Assembly (NCBI RefSeq): GCF_025822245.1
Contig: NZ_JACKTL010000030.1
Location: 62,001-126,000, forward strand
DNA length: 64,000 nucleotides
Direction of reading: 5' to 3'
From: Mycolicibacterium hodleri
GTDB lineage: Bacteria > Actinomycetota > Actinomycetes > Mycobacteriales > Mycobacteriaceae
The notes under the pieces were generated by a model. That model had not been told where the DNA came from and ran no database searches. It saw nothing but the letters and a program-made list of their open reading frames with translations. Shown piece after piece: positions 1 through 8,265 of the stretch (positions within the stretch are counted from its first letter, which is position 1; each line of letters begins with the position of its first letter). A program made the position numbers and the translations under genes.

Positions 1-701
1 GCCTCCCCGGCGTCGAGCACCACGGGTGGCCCGTCGGTGGTCAGCGCCACCCAGCCGGTGCCGCGCAGCGTGGTGTTGAACAACCCGCCGGTGGCCATGC
101 TGCCGCCCTTCACCCGTTCGATGTTCCAGTCCAGGCTCGAGGAGAACGCCAGCACGTTCTTGCCGCTGATCGACAGACCCGAGTTCTCGAGGTTCAGCAG
201 ATGCACGTCGTGGGCGAGTTCGGCGAGGAACACGTCGCCCTGCCCCTGGCACCGCATGAGCGGTACGCCCTCGCCGGTCAGGGCCTTCTTGATGAACTTC
301 GACGCCCCGCCGCCCTCGAAGGCGAAGTCGACGTTGCCCTGATAGGCGACCATCGATCCCTGTCGCGCCATGAACGGCTCACCGAGGCGGACGCGAAGCA
401 GCTTCGCGTTCTGGTTGGCGATCGGCGTGGACTCCTTCTCGGTGAACCGGCCGTCGACCAGGTCACCGGTGATTCCCTCGAAGCCGTCGCCGGCGGGTTG
501 ACCGGGGTCGTACGTCGACGCCTGCGGGGCCTGGGACTGCACCTGCGCCTGGGCTTGCGCCGCGGGTGGGACACCCAGCGGCGCCTGGCCAGCCTGCCCC
601 TGATGGAACACCTGATCGGTCCACCCGCGGCCGTCCCACCAGCGGTACTCGTATCGGCCCTCGGGATCGGGCTGCCAGCTTCCTTGTCCGGGTCCAGTCA
701 C
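1..701 (-). CDS. DUF2510-AIM24 family protein (3' part beyond window)
   Basis: The frame is open on the minus strand from a GTG at 699-701 to the window edge, so the C-terminus is missing. GAGGAG lies 8 bases upstream of the GTG. The N-terminus has a DUF2510-type segment (WQPDPEGRYEYRWWDGRGWT), then an Ala/Gln/Pro-rich linker, then an AIM24/TRAP-like beta domain recognisable from segments such as FMARQGSMVAYQGNVDF and GGLFNTTLRGTGWVAL. AIM24 proteins have no settled enzymatic role in bacteria. DUF2510 is usually attached to membrane or envelope proteins in actinobacteria, but no membrane segment is visible in this part. Confidence 0.8.
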   Translation of the reverse strand, partial: MTGPGQGSWQPDPEGRYEYRWWDGRGWTDQVFHQGQAGQAPLGVPPAAQAQAQVQSQAPQASTYDPGQPAGDGFEGITGDLVDGRFTEKESTPIANQNAKLLRVRLGEPFMARQGSMVAYQGNVDFAFEGGGASKFIKKALTGEGVPLMRCQGQGDVFLAELAHDVHLLNLENSGLSISGKNVLAFSSSLDWNIERVKGGSMATGGLFNTTLRGTGWVALTTDGPPVVLDAGE

Positions 702-794
702 CGTGTCGCTCCTCGGTTCGATGTCGGCGTCTCCTTGCCCAGACCCTAGGCCAACGCCGGTGGGTCGAGGGGCGGGTGCTGGCATGCTGGGCAG

Positions 795-998
795 ATGTCC
801 AAGGAGATCGACCCGGCGCGTGCCCGCAGCGCCCTCGAGGTCGTCAAGCAACACCCCGGAATGGTCCTGTTCCTCGCCTCGCCGGGAATCGTGGCGGTCG
901 TCGCGGTCTGGCTGCTGGCCGGTGCGGGCTGGGGGATCCTGCTCCTGCTCGCGCTCGTTGTCGGCGGCGGTGTGGCGGTCGCGCGCAAGCTGCGCTGA
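795..998 (+). CDS. Small membrane protein, unknown function
   Basis: A 67-residue protein with a charged N-terminal third (SKEIDPARARSALEVVKQHPG) followed by two closely spaced hydrophobic stretches at about residues 22-40 and 43-60, and a basic end (ARKLR). This fits a two-helix membrane hairpin with a cytoplasmic tail. The gene is divergent from the AIM24-like gene. No enzymatic motif is visible and I do not recognise a named family. GC3-rich codon use and the hydrophobicity pattern support it as real. Confidence 0.6.
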   Translation: MSKEIDPARARSALEVVKQHPGMVLFLASPGIVAVVAVWLLAGAGWGILLLLALVVGGGVAVARKLR

Positions 999-1051
999 CG
1001 GCCTGGTCCGTTCGCCCTGGGAGAAGTCTGCCCCGTTAAGGCTGTAACAAC

Positions 1052-1067
1052 GTAATCATGTAATCAT
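1052..1067 (+). repeat. Tandem GTAATCAT repeat with an ATG-TAA start-stop
   Basis: Two head-to-tail copies of GTAATCAT (1052-1059, 1060-1067) end in the start codon at 1066. The first copy contains ATG at 1058 immediately followed by TAA, a minimal start-stop reading frame just upstream of the real start. No Shine-Dalgarno sequence is visible before 1066. Function is unknown: it could be an operator for an autoregulator or affect translation start selection. Confidence 0.45.
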
Positions 1068-1608
1068 GAAACAACATCACCGCGGCCGCTCCGGCGGCTG
1101 GCAGCAGTCCCAACAGCCCGACGCCACCGACGCCCCCGACTGGATCGCCGGACGCCTACCCGAGGGCTGGTTCTCGGGTGACCCGACGGTCGTCGTCGAC
1201 CGCGAGGAGATCACCGTCGTCGGCCACCTCCCCGACGCCGACGGCGAGGAGAGCGACGCCCGTGCCTCCGGTCGTGCCGCACGCTTCCGCGAGGAGACCC
1301 GGTCGGAGCGGATGCGGATCGCCGACGAAGCCGAGCATCGCTACGGCCGCAAGGTGGCCTGGGGTGTCGAGGTCGGTTCGGAACGAATCCTGTTCACCCA
1401 CATCGCCGTACCGGTCATGACGCGCCTGCGGCAGCCCGAGCGTCAGGTGCTCGACACCCTCGTCGACGCCGGCGTGGCACGGTCGCGATCCGATGCCCTG
1501 GCCTGGTCGGTGCGGCTGGTCGGCGAGCACGCCGACGAATGGCTCGGCAAGCTGCGCGACGCGATGAGCACGGTCGACGACCTCCGCGCCGAGGGCCCCC
1601 AGCTCTAG
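1066..1608 (+). CDS. Conserved actinobacterial protein, possible DNA-binding C-terminus
   Basis: A soluble 180-residue protein rich in charged residues. The N-terminus is Gln/Gly-rich; the middle contains a beta-rich segment ([20 protein letters not shown]) and an Arg/Glu-rich helix. The last 50 residues ([31 protein letters not shown]) look like the helix pair of a ribbon-helix-helix or similar small DNA-binding fold, which is inference only. It converges on the ABC transporter gene, sharing 4 bases (1605-1608). The start at 1066 lacks a clear ribosome binding site and sits on the tandem 8-bp repeat, so leaderless or regulated initiation is possible. Confidence 0.7.
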   Translation: MKQHHRGRSGGWQQSQQPDATDAPDWIAGRLPEGWFSGDPTVVVDREEITVVGHLPDADGEESDARASGRAARFREETRSERMRIADEAEHRYGRKVAWGVEVGSERILFTHIAVPVMTRLRQPERQVLDTLVDAGVARSRSDALAWSVRLVGEHADEWLGKLRDAMSTVDDLRAEGPQL

Positions 1609-3506
1609 GCCTGGGTCATCGACCAGTACTCGCCGTGGCGGGCCATCAGCTCGTCGTGACTGCCCCGCTCGACTATCCGGCCCGCCTCCATCACCAGGAT
1701 CACGTCGGCGTCGCGAATCGTCGAAAGTCGATGCGCGATGATGAAACTCGTCCGGTCCCGGCGAAGTTCGGCGGTGGCCTGCTGGATCAGCAGCTCGGTG
1801 CGGGTGTCCACCGAGCTGGTGGCCTCGTCGAGGATCAGCAGTCTCGGCTGGGCCAGGATCGCCCTGGCGATGGTGATCAGCTGCTTCTCGCCGGCGCTGA
1901 TGTTGCCGCCGTCGTCGGTGATCCGGGTCTGATATCCGTTCGGCAGCGTCGCGACTAACCGGTCGACGTGAGCGGCCTTCGCGGCCTCGATCACCTGCTC
2001 CTCGTCGGCCTCGGGACGACCGTAGGCGATGTTGTCGTAGATGGTGCCGCCGAACAGCCAGGTGTCCTGTAGCACCATGCCGATGCTGGACCGCAGGGCG
2101 TGGCGGCTCATCGCGGTGATGTCCACGCCGTCGACGGTGATGCGCCCGGAGTCCACCTCGTAGAACCGCATCAGCAGGTTCACCAGCGTCGTCTTGCCCG
2201 CCCCGGTGGGACCGACGATCGCCACGGTGCTGCCGGGCTCGGCCACCAGCGACAGGTCCTCGATGATCGGCGTGCCCGGCCGGTACTCGAACCCGACGTG
2301 CTCGAACTCCACCCGTCCCGGCCCACGCCGTTCGGGTGCCGAGCCCGTCGGGTCCGGTGTCTGCTCCTCGGTGTCGAGGAAGTCGAATACCCGCTCCGCA
2401 CTGGCGATTCCGGATTGCAACGTGTTGTACATCGACGCGACCTGCGTCAGCGGCTGGTTGAACTGGCGGACGTACTGGATGAAGGCCTGGATGCTGCCGA
2501 GCGAGATCTGGCCGGTCGCCACCTGCAGGCCGCCGACGACGGCGACCGCGACGTAGCCGAGGTTGCCGACGAACGTCGTCGCGGGGGACACCAGGCCGGA
2601 CAGGAATTGCGCCCGGAAGCTGGCCTGGTACACGTCGCCGTTCAGTTCCCGGAACCGGTCTTCCGCGATGGCGCGGTGGCCGAAGGTCTTGACGACGGTG
2701 AACCCGCTGTAGGTCTCCTCGACGTGGGCGTTGAGACGGCCGGTGTTGCGCCACTGCGCGATGAACTGGTCCCGGCTGCGGCGCGCGATCGTGCGAGTCG
2801 ACCACAGCGACAACGGCACCGTCAGCACGGTGATCAGGGCAAGCACCGGCGAGATCGTCAGCATCATCGCCAGCACCGCGACGACGGTGAGGATCGACGT
2901 CAACAGCTGGCTGATCGTCAACGACAACGACGACTGGATGTTGTCGACGTCGTTGGTGACCCGGCTCAGCACCTCCCCGCGTTGCCGAGAGTCGAAGTAC
3001 GACAGCGGCAGCCGGTGCACCTTGTCCTCGACGTCGGAGCGCACCGCCACCATCGTGCGCTGGATGATCACGTTGAGCAGTCGGGCCTGGATCCAGATCA
3101 TCAGGGCGGCAACCAGATACAACACGAGCGCCAGCAACAGCGTCCGGCCGACGGCGGCGAAGTCGACGCCCTGCCCCGGCACCACGTTCATGCCGGACAG
3201 CAAGTCGGCGAAGGTGCCGTCGCCGCGCGCCCTGGCCGCCTCGACCGCCTGCGCCTTGGTGATGCCGGCGGGCAGCTGCCGGCCGATCACGCCGCTGAAC
3301 AGCAGGTCGGTGGCGTGCCCGAGGATCAGCGGCCCCACCACCCCGATCGCGATGCCGACGACGCCGAGCAGCAGCACGATGACCGTCGGAAGCCGTTGCG
3401 GGGTAAGCCTCCTCAGCAGCCGTACCGCCGTTCCGCGGAAGTCCTTGGAACGCTCCGTCGGCGTGTCGAGGCCGGCGTTGAGCCTGCGGCCGACCGGCCC
3501 GGTCAT
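1605..3506 (-). CDS. ABC transporter, fused membrane and ATPase domains (Rv1273c type)
   Basis: A 633-residue half-transporter with six membrane helices in about residues 30-330 and an ATPase domain after that. Walker A is GPTGAGKTT, Walker B ends [12 protein letters not shown] with the catalytic Glu present, and the signature loop is ISAGE instead of LSGGQ. The ATG overlaps the stop codon of the upstream ABC gene (ATGA, 3503-3506), so the two are translationally coupled and should form a heterodimer. The M. tuberculosis pair Rv1272c/Rv1273c is the evident counterpart; Rv1272c has been reported to affect fatty-acid import. Substrate here is unknown. Confidence 0.93.
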   Translation of the reverse strand: MTGPVGRRLNAGLDTPTERSKDFRGTAVRLLRRLTPQRLPTVIVLLLGVVGIAIGVVGPLILGHATDLLFSGVIGRQLPAGITKAQAVEAARARGDGTFADLLSGMNVVPGQGVDFAAVGRTLLLALVLYLVAALMIWIQARLLNVIIQRTMVAVRSDVEDKVHRLPLSYFDSRQRGEVLSRVTNDVDNIQSSLSLTISQLLTSILTVVAVLAMMLTISPVLALITVLTVPLSLWSTRTIARRSRDQFIAQWRNTGRLNAHVEETYSGFTVVKTFGHRAIAEDRFRELNGDVYQASFRAQFLSGLVSPATTFVGNLGYVAVAVVGGLQVATGQISLGSIQAFIQYVRQFNQPLTQVASMYNTLQSGIASAERVFDFLDTEEQTPDPTGSAPERRGPGRVEFEHVGFEYRPGTPIIEDLSLVAEPGSTVAIVGPTGAGKTTLVNLLMRFYEVDSGRITVDGVDITAMSRHALRSSIGMVLQDTWLFGGTIYDNIAYGRPEADEEQVIEAAKAAHVDRLVATLPNGYQTRITDDGGNISAGEKQLITIARAILAQPRLLILDEATSSVDTRTELLIQQATAELRRDRTSFIIAHRLSTIRDADVILVMEAGRIVERGSHDELMARHGEYWSMTQA

Positions 3507-5236
3507 CGGATGGCCCCGGTGACGGCCTGGGAATCCGCGAACTCCGCATACACGGGGCAGTCGACGAGCAGCGACTCGTGCGTGCCGGTGCCGACGACGG
3601 CGCCGTCGTCGATCACCACGATCTGGTCGGCGTCCATCACCGTCGAGATGCGTTGGGAGACGATGAGCACCGTCGAGTCGGCGGACACCTCGCCCAGCGC
3701 GGCCCGGACCCGCGCGTCGGTGCGGACGTCGAGGGCGGAGAACGCGTCGTCGAACAGGTAGATCGCCGGGCGACGGATCACCGCGCGGGCGATCGCGAGC
3801 CGCTGCCGCTGTCCGCCGGAGAAGTTGATGCCGCCCTGGGCCACCCGCATCTCCAACCCGTCGGCGTGCGCGGCGACGAACTCCTCCGCCGAGGCGACGC
3901 GCAGCGCGGTCCACATCTCGTCGTCGGTGGCGTCGGCCTTGCCGTAGCGAAGGTTCTCGGCAACCGTCCCGGAGAACAGGTAGCCGCGCTGGGGGACCAG
4001 TCCGATCGTCGACCACAGCCTCTCGACGTCGTAGTCCCTGACGTCGACCCCGTCGACGGCCACCGACCCCTCGGTGACGTCGAACAGCCGGCAGATCAGG
4101 GAGACGAGCGTCGACTTGCCGGACCCCGTCGACCCCACCACGGCGGTCGTGGTGCCGGGCCGCGCCACCAGGGAAACCCCCTGCAGCACGGGTCGATCCG
4201 CGCCGGGGTAGCGGAAGCTGGCGTCGACGATCTCGACGGCGCCCCGAGCGAGAACCGGGCTCTCGGGCGTGTCGGGACTGGCGATCGCGGGCGTGGTGGA
4301 GAGCACCTCGCTGATGCGCTCGGCACACACCGAGGCGCGCGGCAACATCACCACCAGAAGCGTCGCCATGAGGACGGCCATCAGGATTTGCATGAAGTAG
4401 GACAGGAAGGCGATCAGGGAGCCCACCTGCATTTCACCCGAGTCGATGCGCATGCCGCCGAACCAGATGAGCGCGACGCTGGACACGTTGATCACCAGCG
4501 TGGTGAACGGCAGCATGAGGGCCTGCAGTCGGCCGACCGTCATCGCCGTGTCGGCCAGCGCCTCGTTGGCCTCGCGAAACCTGCTGCGCTCGAACGGTTC
4601 CCTGGCGAATGCGCGGATGACCCGGATGCCGGAGAGCTGCTCGCGCATCACCCGGTTGATGCCGTCGATCAGCCGCTGCATCCGACGGAAGATTGGCAGC
4701 AGCTTCGCGACGATCACGTAGTTGGACAGCGCCAACAGGGGCACGCTGACCATCAACAGCCATGACAAGCCCGCGTTTTGGTGGATCGCCATCACGATGC
4801 CCCCGACGCACATGATCGGTGCGGCGATCAGCATGGTGCACGTCATCTGCAGGAGCACCTGAATCTGCTGGACGTCGTTGGTGGTGCGGGTCAGCAGCGT
4901 CGGCGCGCCGAAGCGGGCGGTCTCCTCGGCGGACAGGCCGGTCACGTGGTGGAACATCGCCGATCGCAGATCGCGGCCGAAGCCCATGCCCACGCGCGAC
5001 CCGAAGTAGACGGCGCCGATCGCGCAGAGCACCTGCAGGGCGGTGACGCCGAGCATCATGGCGCCGAGCTCGACGATCGTGGTGGTGTCACCCTTGGCGA
5101 CGCCGTCGTCGATGATCGCCGCGTTGATCGTCGGGAGGTACAGCGAGGCCAGCGAGCTGACCATCTGGAGGCCGCCGACGACCGCGACCGACCCGCGGTA
5201 CGGTCCCGCGTACCGTCGCAGCAACGCCCAGAGCAT
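3503..5236 (-). CDS. ABC transporter, fused membrane and ATPase domains (Rv1272c type)
   Basis: A 577-residue exporter-type half-transporter starting [15 protein letters not shown]. Six membrane helices span about residues 15-300. The ATPase domain has Walker [10 protein letters not shown], a perfect FSGGQRQRL signature, and Walker [13 protein letters not shown], in which the catalytic Glu is Asp. Together with the ISAGE signature of its partner this predicts one degenerate and one canonical ATP site, as known for asymmetric heterodimeric exporters. It is the first gene of the two-gene operon and is divergent from the lipoprotein genes at 5354. Confidence 0.93.
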   Translation of the reverse strand: MLWALLRRYAGPYRGSVAVVGGLQMVSSLASLYLPTINAAIIDDGVAKGDTTTIVELGAMMLGVTALQVLCAIGAVYFGSRVGMGFGRDLRSAMFHHVTGLSAEETARFGAPTLLTRTTNDVQQIQVLLQMTCTMLIAAPIMCVGGIVMAIHQNAGLSWLLMVSVPLLALSNYVIVAKLLPIFRRMQRLIDGINRVMREQLSGIRVIRAFAREPFERSRFREANEALADTAMTVGRLQALMLPFTTLVINVSSVALIWFGGMRIDSGEMQVGSLIAFLSYFMQILMAVLMATLLVVMLPRASVCAERISEVLSTTPAIASPDTPESPVLARGAVEIVDASFRYPGADRPVLQGVSLVARPGTTTAVVGSTGSGKSTLVSLICRLFDVTEGSVAVDGVDVRDYDVERLWSTIGLVPQRGYLFSGTVAENLRYGKADATDDEMWTALRVASAEEFVAAHADGLEMRVAQGGINFSGGQRQRLAIARAVIRRPAIYLFDDAFSALDVRTDARVRAALGEVSADSTVLIVSQRISTVMDADQIVVIDDGAVVGTGTHESLLVDCPVYAEFADSQAVTGAIR

Positions 5237-5353
5237 TCCGCAACTGTCGCACACCTCACCGCGTCCGCCGACACCCGTGGATTTCCTTAGAAAACTCCAG
5301 GTCAGTCGGCATGTCGGTGGTTGTGGCCCAAGCCTGCCGCTACAGTGTCGGGC

Positions 5354-5932
5354 GTGACGGGAAGACGCGGCCACCGCCTGGGCGGACGCAATACGAAGGC
5401 GTTCGCGGTGCTGGCCGCCGCCGTGATTCCACTGGTTGCGGCCTGCTCCGGCAGCTCCGACCAGCCGACCGGTTCCGGCAGCTCGTCGGCGCCCGCGCCC
5501 GCGGCCGACGCCAAGCACGGACCGATGATTCCCGAGTGTGGCGGCATCACCGACCAGACGATGGCGCAGCTCACGCAGATCAACGGACTGGTCAACACCG
5601 CCAAGACGTCCGTCGGCTGCCAATGGTTGCTGGGCGGCGGCATCCTGGGACCCCACTTCTCCTTCAACTGGTACCGCGGCAGCCCAATCGGCCGCGAACG
5701 CAAGACCGAGGAACTGTCGCGCACCAGCGTGGAGGACATCAACATCGAAGGCCACGACGGGTTCATCGCCATGAACGCCGACCCGACCCTGGGCACCTCG
5801 CTGTGCGAGATCGGCATCCAGTTCGACGACGACTTCATCGAGTGGTCGGTCAACTTCACGGAGAAGCCGTTCCCCGACGCCTGCGACGTCGCCAAGGAAC
5901 TCACCCGCCAGTCGATCGTGAACTCCAAGTGA
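5354..5932 (+). CDS. lprB: Lipoprotein LprB, DUF3558 family
   Basis: A 192-residue secreted lipoprotein. The GTG at 5354 gives a basic N-region, a hydrophobic core and a lipobox ending at Cys31 (LVAAC), so a later start would lose the signal. The mature part has a Ser/Pro/Ala linker and then a DUF3558-type domain with conserved Cys residues and the segments SVGCQWLLGGGILGPHFSF and SLCEIGIQFDDDF. The sequence closely matches M. tuberculosis LprB as I know it. The stop overlaps the next lipoprotein gene (GTGA). Molecular role is not established. Confidence 0.9.
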   Translation: MTGRRGHRLGGRNTKAFAVLAAAVIPLVAACSGSSDQPTGSGSSSAPAPAADAKHGPMIPECGGITDQTMAQLTQINGLVNTAKTSVGCQWLLGGGILGPHFSFNWYRGSPIGRERKTEELSRTSVEDINIEGHDGFIAMNADPTLGTSLCEIGIQFDDDFIEWSVNFTEKPFPDACDVAKELTRQSIVNSK

Positions 5933-6492
5933 GCACCACGAGCCGGTGGCGCCGGAGCCTGGCCGTCCTGTTCGCCATCCTGGCCACGGTGACGATGCTC
6001 GTCGGCTGTACGCGTGACGTGTCCGGCCAGGCCGTCAAGGCGGGTTCCGGCGGCAACACGCCCCGCAACGACAACTCCGCCAAGACCTACCCCAACCTGC
6101 TCAAGGAGTGCGACGTCCTGACCACCGACGTCCTCGCCAAGACCGTCGGCGCCGATCCGCTGGACATCCAGAGCACGTTCGTCGGCGCGCTGTGTCGCTG
6201 GCAGGCGCTCAACCCCGCGGGGCTGATCGACATCACCCGGTTCTGGTTCGAACAGGGCAGCCTGGACAACGAACGCAAGGTCGCCGACTTCCTGAAGTAT
6301 CAGGTCGAGAGCCGTGCGGTGGCGGGCGTGCAGTCGATCGTCATGAAGCCCAACGACGCCAGCGGTGCGTGCGGCGTGGCGAGTGACGCGGCCGGCGTGG
6401 TCGGGTGGTGGGTCAACCCACAGGTGCCCGGCATCGACGCGTGCGGCATGGCGATCAAGTTGATGGAGTTGACGCTCAACACCAACAACTAG
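5929..6492 (+). CDS. lprC: Lipoprotein LprC, DUF3558 family
   Basis: A 187-residue lipoprotein whose GTG at 5929 overlaps the lprB stop by four bases, indicating coupled translation. The signal peptide has Arg residues at 6, 8 and 9 and a lipobox ending at Cys27 (LVGC). The mature domain is the same DUF3558 type as LprB, with paired Cys residues (ALCRW, GACGV, DACGM), so the two look like diverged tandem duplicates that may form a complex at the outer face of the membrane. It corresponds to M. tuberculosis LprC. Confidence 0.9.
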   Translation: MSTTSRWRRSLAVLFAILATVTMLVGCTRDVSGQAVKAGSGGNTPRNDNSAKTYPNLLKECDVLTTDVLAKTVGADPLDIQSTFVGALCRWQALNPAGLIDITRFWFEQGSLDNERKVADFLKYQVESRAVAGVQSIVMKPNDASGACGVASDAAGVVGWWVNPQVPGIDACGMAIKLMELTLNTNN

Positions 6493-6498
6493 GGCCGA

Positions 6499-7008
6499 CT
6501 ACCGCGGCACGTGGAAGTCGACCAGGGTCGCGCCGCCGACCTCGAGGCGCGACCAGGGGTGTTCCGTGGCGAGCACGGCGATCGCCGACGTCGGATACTT
6601 CTGCGTCATCCGTTCCAGCGCTTCGGCATCGGAGCCGGGGCCGGCGAGGGCGAACGCCAGGCTCGACGTCGTCGGTTCGTGGCCGACCACCAGCAGCGTC
6701 TTCACGTCCTCGTCGACGTCGTTGACGAGGTCGACCACGATGCCGGGCCGGGAGTCGTAGAGGGAATCCTCGTAGCGGATGTCGGCCTCTATCCCGGTGC
6801 GCGCCAACGTCTCGCGCGTGCGGGTGGCCGTCGAGCACAGCACGGCGTCGACGTTGCCGACGTTGGCCCTGATCCAGTCGCCGGCCAGGGCGGCCTCCCT
6901 GACGCCCCGCGGGGCCAGTGGACGCTCGTGGTCGGCGACCCCGTCGGGATAGTCGGACTTCGCGTGCCGGAGCAGCACCAGGGTGCGTACGGGTGTCGTC
7001 ATCGACAT
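6499..7008 (-). CDS. SixA-like phosphohistidine phosphatase, histidine phosphatase family
   Basis: A 169-residue histidine phosphatase. The phosphoacceptor motif is LLRHAKS (His15), with the second catalytic His in VVGHEPT and supporting Arg in STATRTRE. Length and motifs fit the small SixA branch and the M. tuberculosis Rv1276c product. It lies tail-to-tail with lprC, 6 bases apart. Starts at 7002, 7008 or a GTG at 7011 differ by at most three residues; 7008 is used here. The physiological phosphoprotein target is not known. Confidence 0.88.
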   Translation of the reverse strand: MSMTTPVRTLVLLRHAKSDYPDGVADHERPLAPRGVREAALAGDWIRANVGNVDAVLCSTATRTRETLARTGIEADIRYEDSLYDSRPGIVVDLVNDVDEDVKTLLVVGHEPTTSSLAFALAGPGSDAEALERMTQKYPTSAIAVLATEHPWSRLEVGGATLVDFHVPR

Positions 7009-7116
7009 CACGTTACCCACATGCCGACCGAGGTCCGCTGACTTGTCGGAGCGCGGACCTACACTCGCCATGCCCGTCAAAACGACGGTCCACGAGTAGA
7101 GAGCTGAGGAGTCCGG

Positions 7117-8265
7117 ATGCGCTTCCTGCACACCGCCGACTGGCAGCTCGGGATGACCCGCCACTTCCTGAACGGCGAGGCGCAGCCGCGATATTCGGCC
7201 GCCCGCCGCGACGCCGTCGCCAGCCTCGGTGCCGTCGCGGCGGAGACGGGCGCGGAGTTCGTCGTGGTGGCCGGCGACGTCTTCGAGCACAACCAGCTGG
7301 CGCCGCGCGACGTCAGCCAGTCCTTGGAGGCCACGCGGGCCATCGGCGTGCCGGTGTATCTGCTTCCCGGCAACCATGATCCGCTCGACGCGTCGTCGGT
7401 CTACACGAGTGCCCTGTTCGCCGCGGAACGGCCGGACAACGTCGTCGTGCTCGACCACGCCGGGGTGACCGAGGTGCGTCCCGGACTCGAGATCGTCGCG
7501 GCGCCTTGGCGTTCCAAGAAGCCGACCAGCGATCTGCTGGGTGAGGTGCTCGGCGGGATCGCCGCCGACGGGGTCACCCGCATCGTCGTCGGTCACGGTG
7601 GCATGGATCTGTTCGAACCGGACCGCGACAAGCCGTCCCTGATCCGCTTGGCCACCGTCGAGGCGGCGCTCGCGCGGGGCGCCGTGCACTACGTCGCCCT
7701 GGGCGACAAGCATTCCCGCACTCGGGTCGGGTCTACGGGCCGAATCTGGTACTCGGGTTCCCAAGAGGTCACCAACTACGACCACATCGAGCCCGATCCT
7801 GGCCACGTGCTGGTCGTCGACGTCGACGAGCAGGACCCGGCCCGTGCGGTGCACGTCGAGAGCCGGCGCGTCGGCCGCTGGAAGTTCGTCACGCTGCGCC
7901 GGTCGGTCGACTCCGCAAGGGAGGTCGTGGATCTCGACATCAACCTCGACCAGTTGCCCGACAAGGAACGCACGGTGGTGCAGATCGCGTTGACGGGCAC
8001 GCTGACGGTGACCGACAAGGCGGCGCTCGACGCCTGCCTGGACAAGTACGCCCGGTTGTTCGCCGCACTCGCGACGTGGGAAAAGGAGACCGACCTCGCC
8101 GTGATGCCCGCCGACGGCGAGTTCGACGACCTGGGCATCGGCGGTTTCGCGGCCGCCGCCGTCGACGAGTTGGTCGCGACCGCCCGCACCGACACCGCGC
8201 AGGCCGACCAGGCCAGGGCGGCACTGGCGTTGCTGCTGCGACTGACCGATCGGGGGGTGGCGTGA
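7117..8265 (+). CDS. SbcD/Mre11-like metallophosphoesterase (Rv1277 type)
   Basis: A 382-residue calcineurin-fold nuclease, predicted to work with the SbcC-like ATPase encoded next on DNA double-strand ends. Metal-site motifs in order are HTADWQLG, GDVFEHN, PGNHD, VGHGGMD and LGDKHSR. The first motif has Gln where Mre11/SbcD normally has the His of DxH, so one metal ligand appears substituted. A good ribosome binding site (GAGGAG) precedes the ATG. The stop overlaps the GTG of the partner gene by four bases. It is shorter at the C-terminus than typical eukaryotic Mre11. Confidence 0.9.
   Translation: MRFLHTADWQLGMTRHFLNGEAQPRYSAARRDAVASLGAVAAETGAEFVVVAGDVFEHNQLAPRDVSQSLEATRAIGVPVYLLPGNHDPLDASSVYTSALFAAERPDNVVVLDHAGVTEVRPGLEIVAAPWRSKKPTSDLLGEVLGGIAADGVTRIVVGHGGMDLFEPDRDKPSLIRLATVEAALARGAVHYVALGDKHSRTRVGSTGRIWYSGSQEVTNYDHIEPDPGHVLVVDVDEQDPARAVHVESRRVGRWKFVTLRRSVDSAREVVDLDINLDQLPDKERTVVQIALTGTLTVTDKAALDACLDKYARLFAALATWEKETDLAVMPADGEFDDLGIGGFAAAAVDELVATARTDTAQADQARAALALLLRLTDRGVA

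Noticed and set aside
2100..3761. Long open frame on the plus strand opposite the ABC transporter genes
   Set aside because: It lies fully antisense to two clear ABC genes; the translation is Arg/Asp/His-rich without any domain, typical of high-GC codon shadows.
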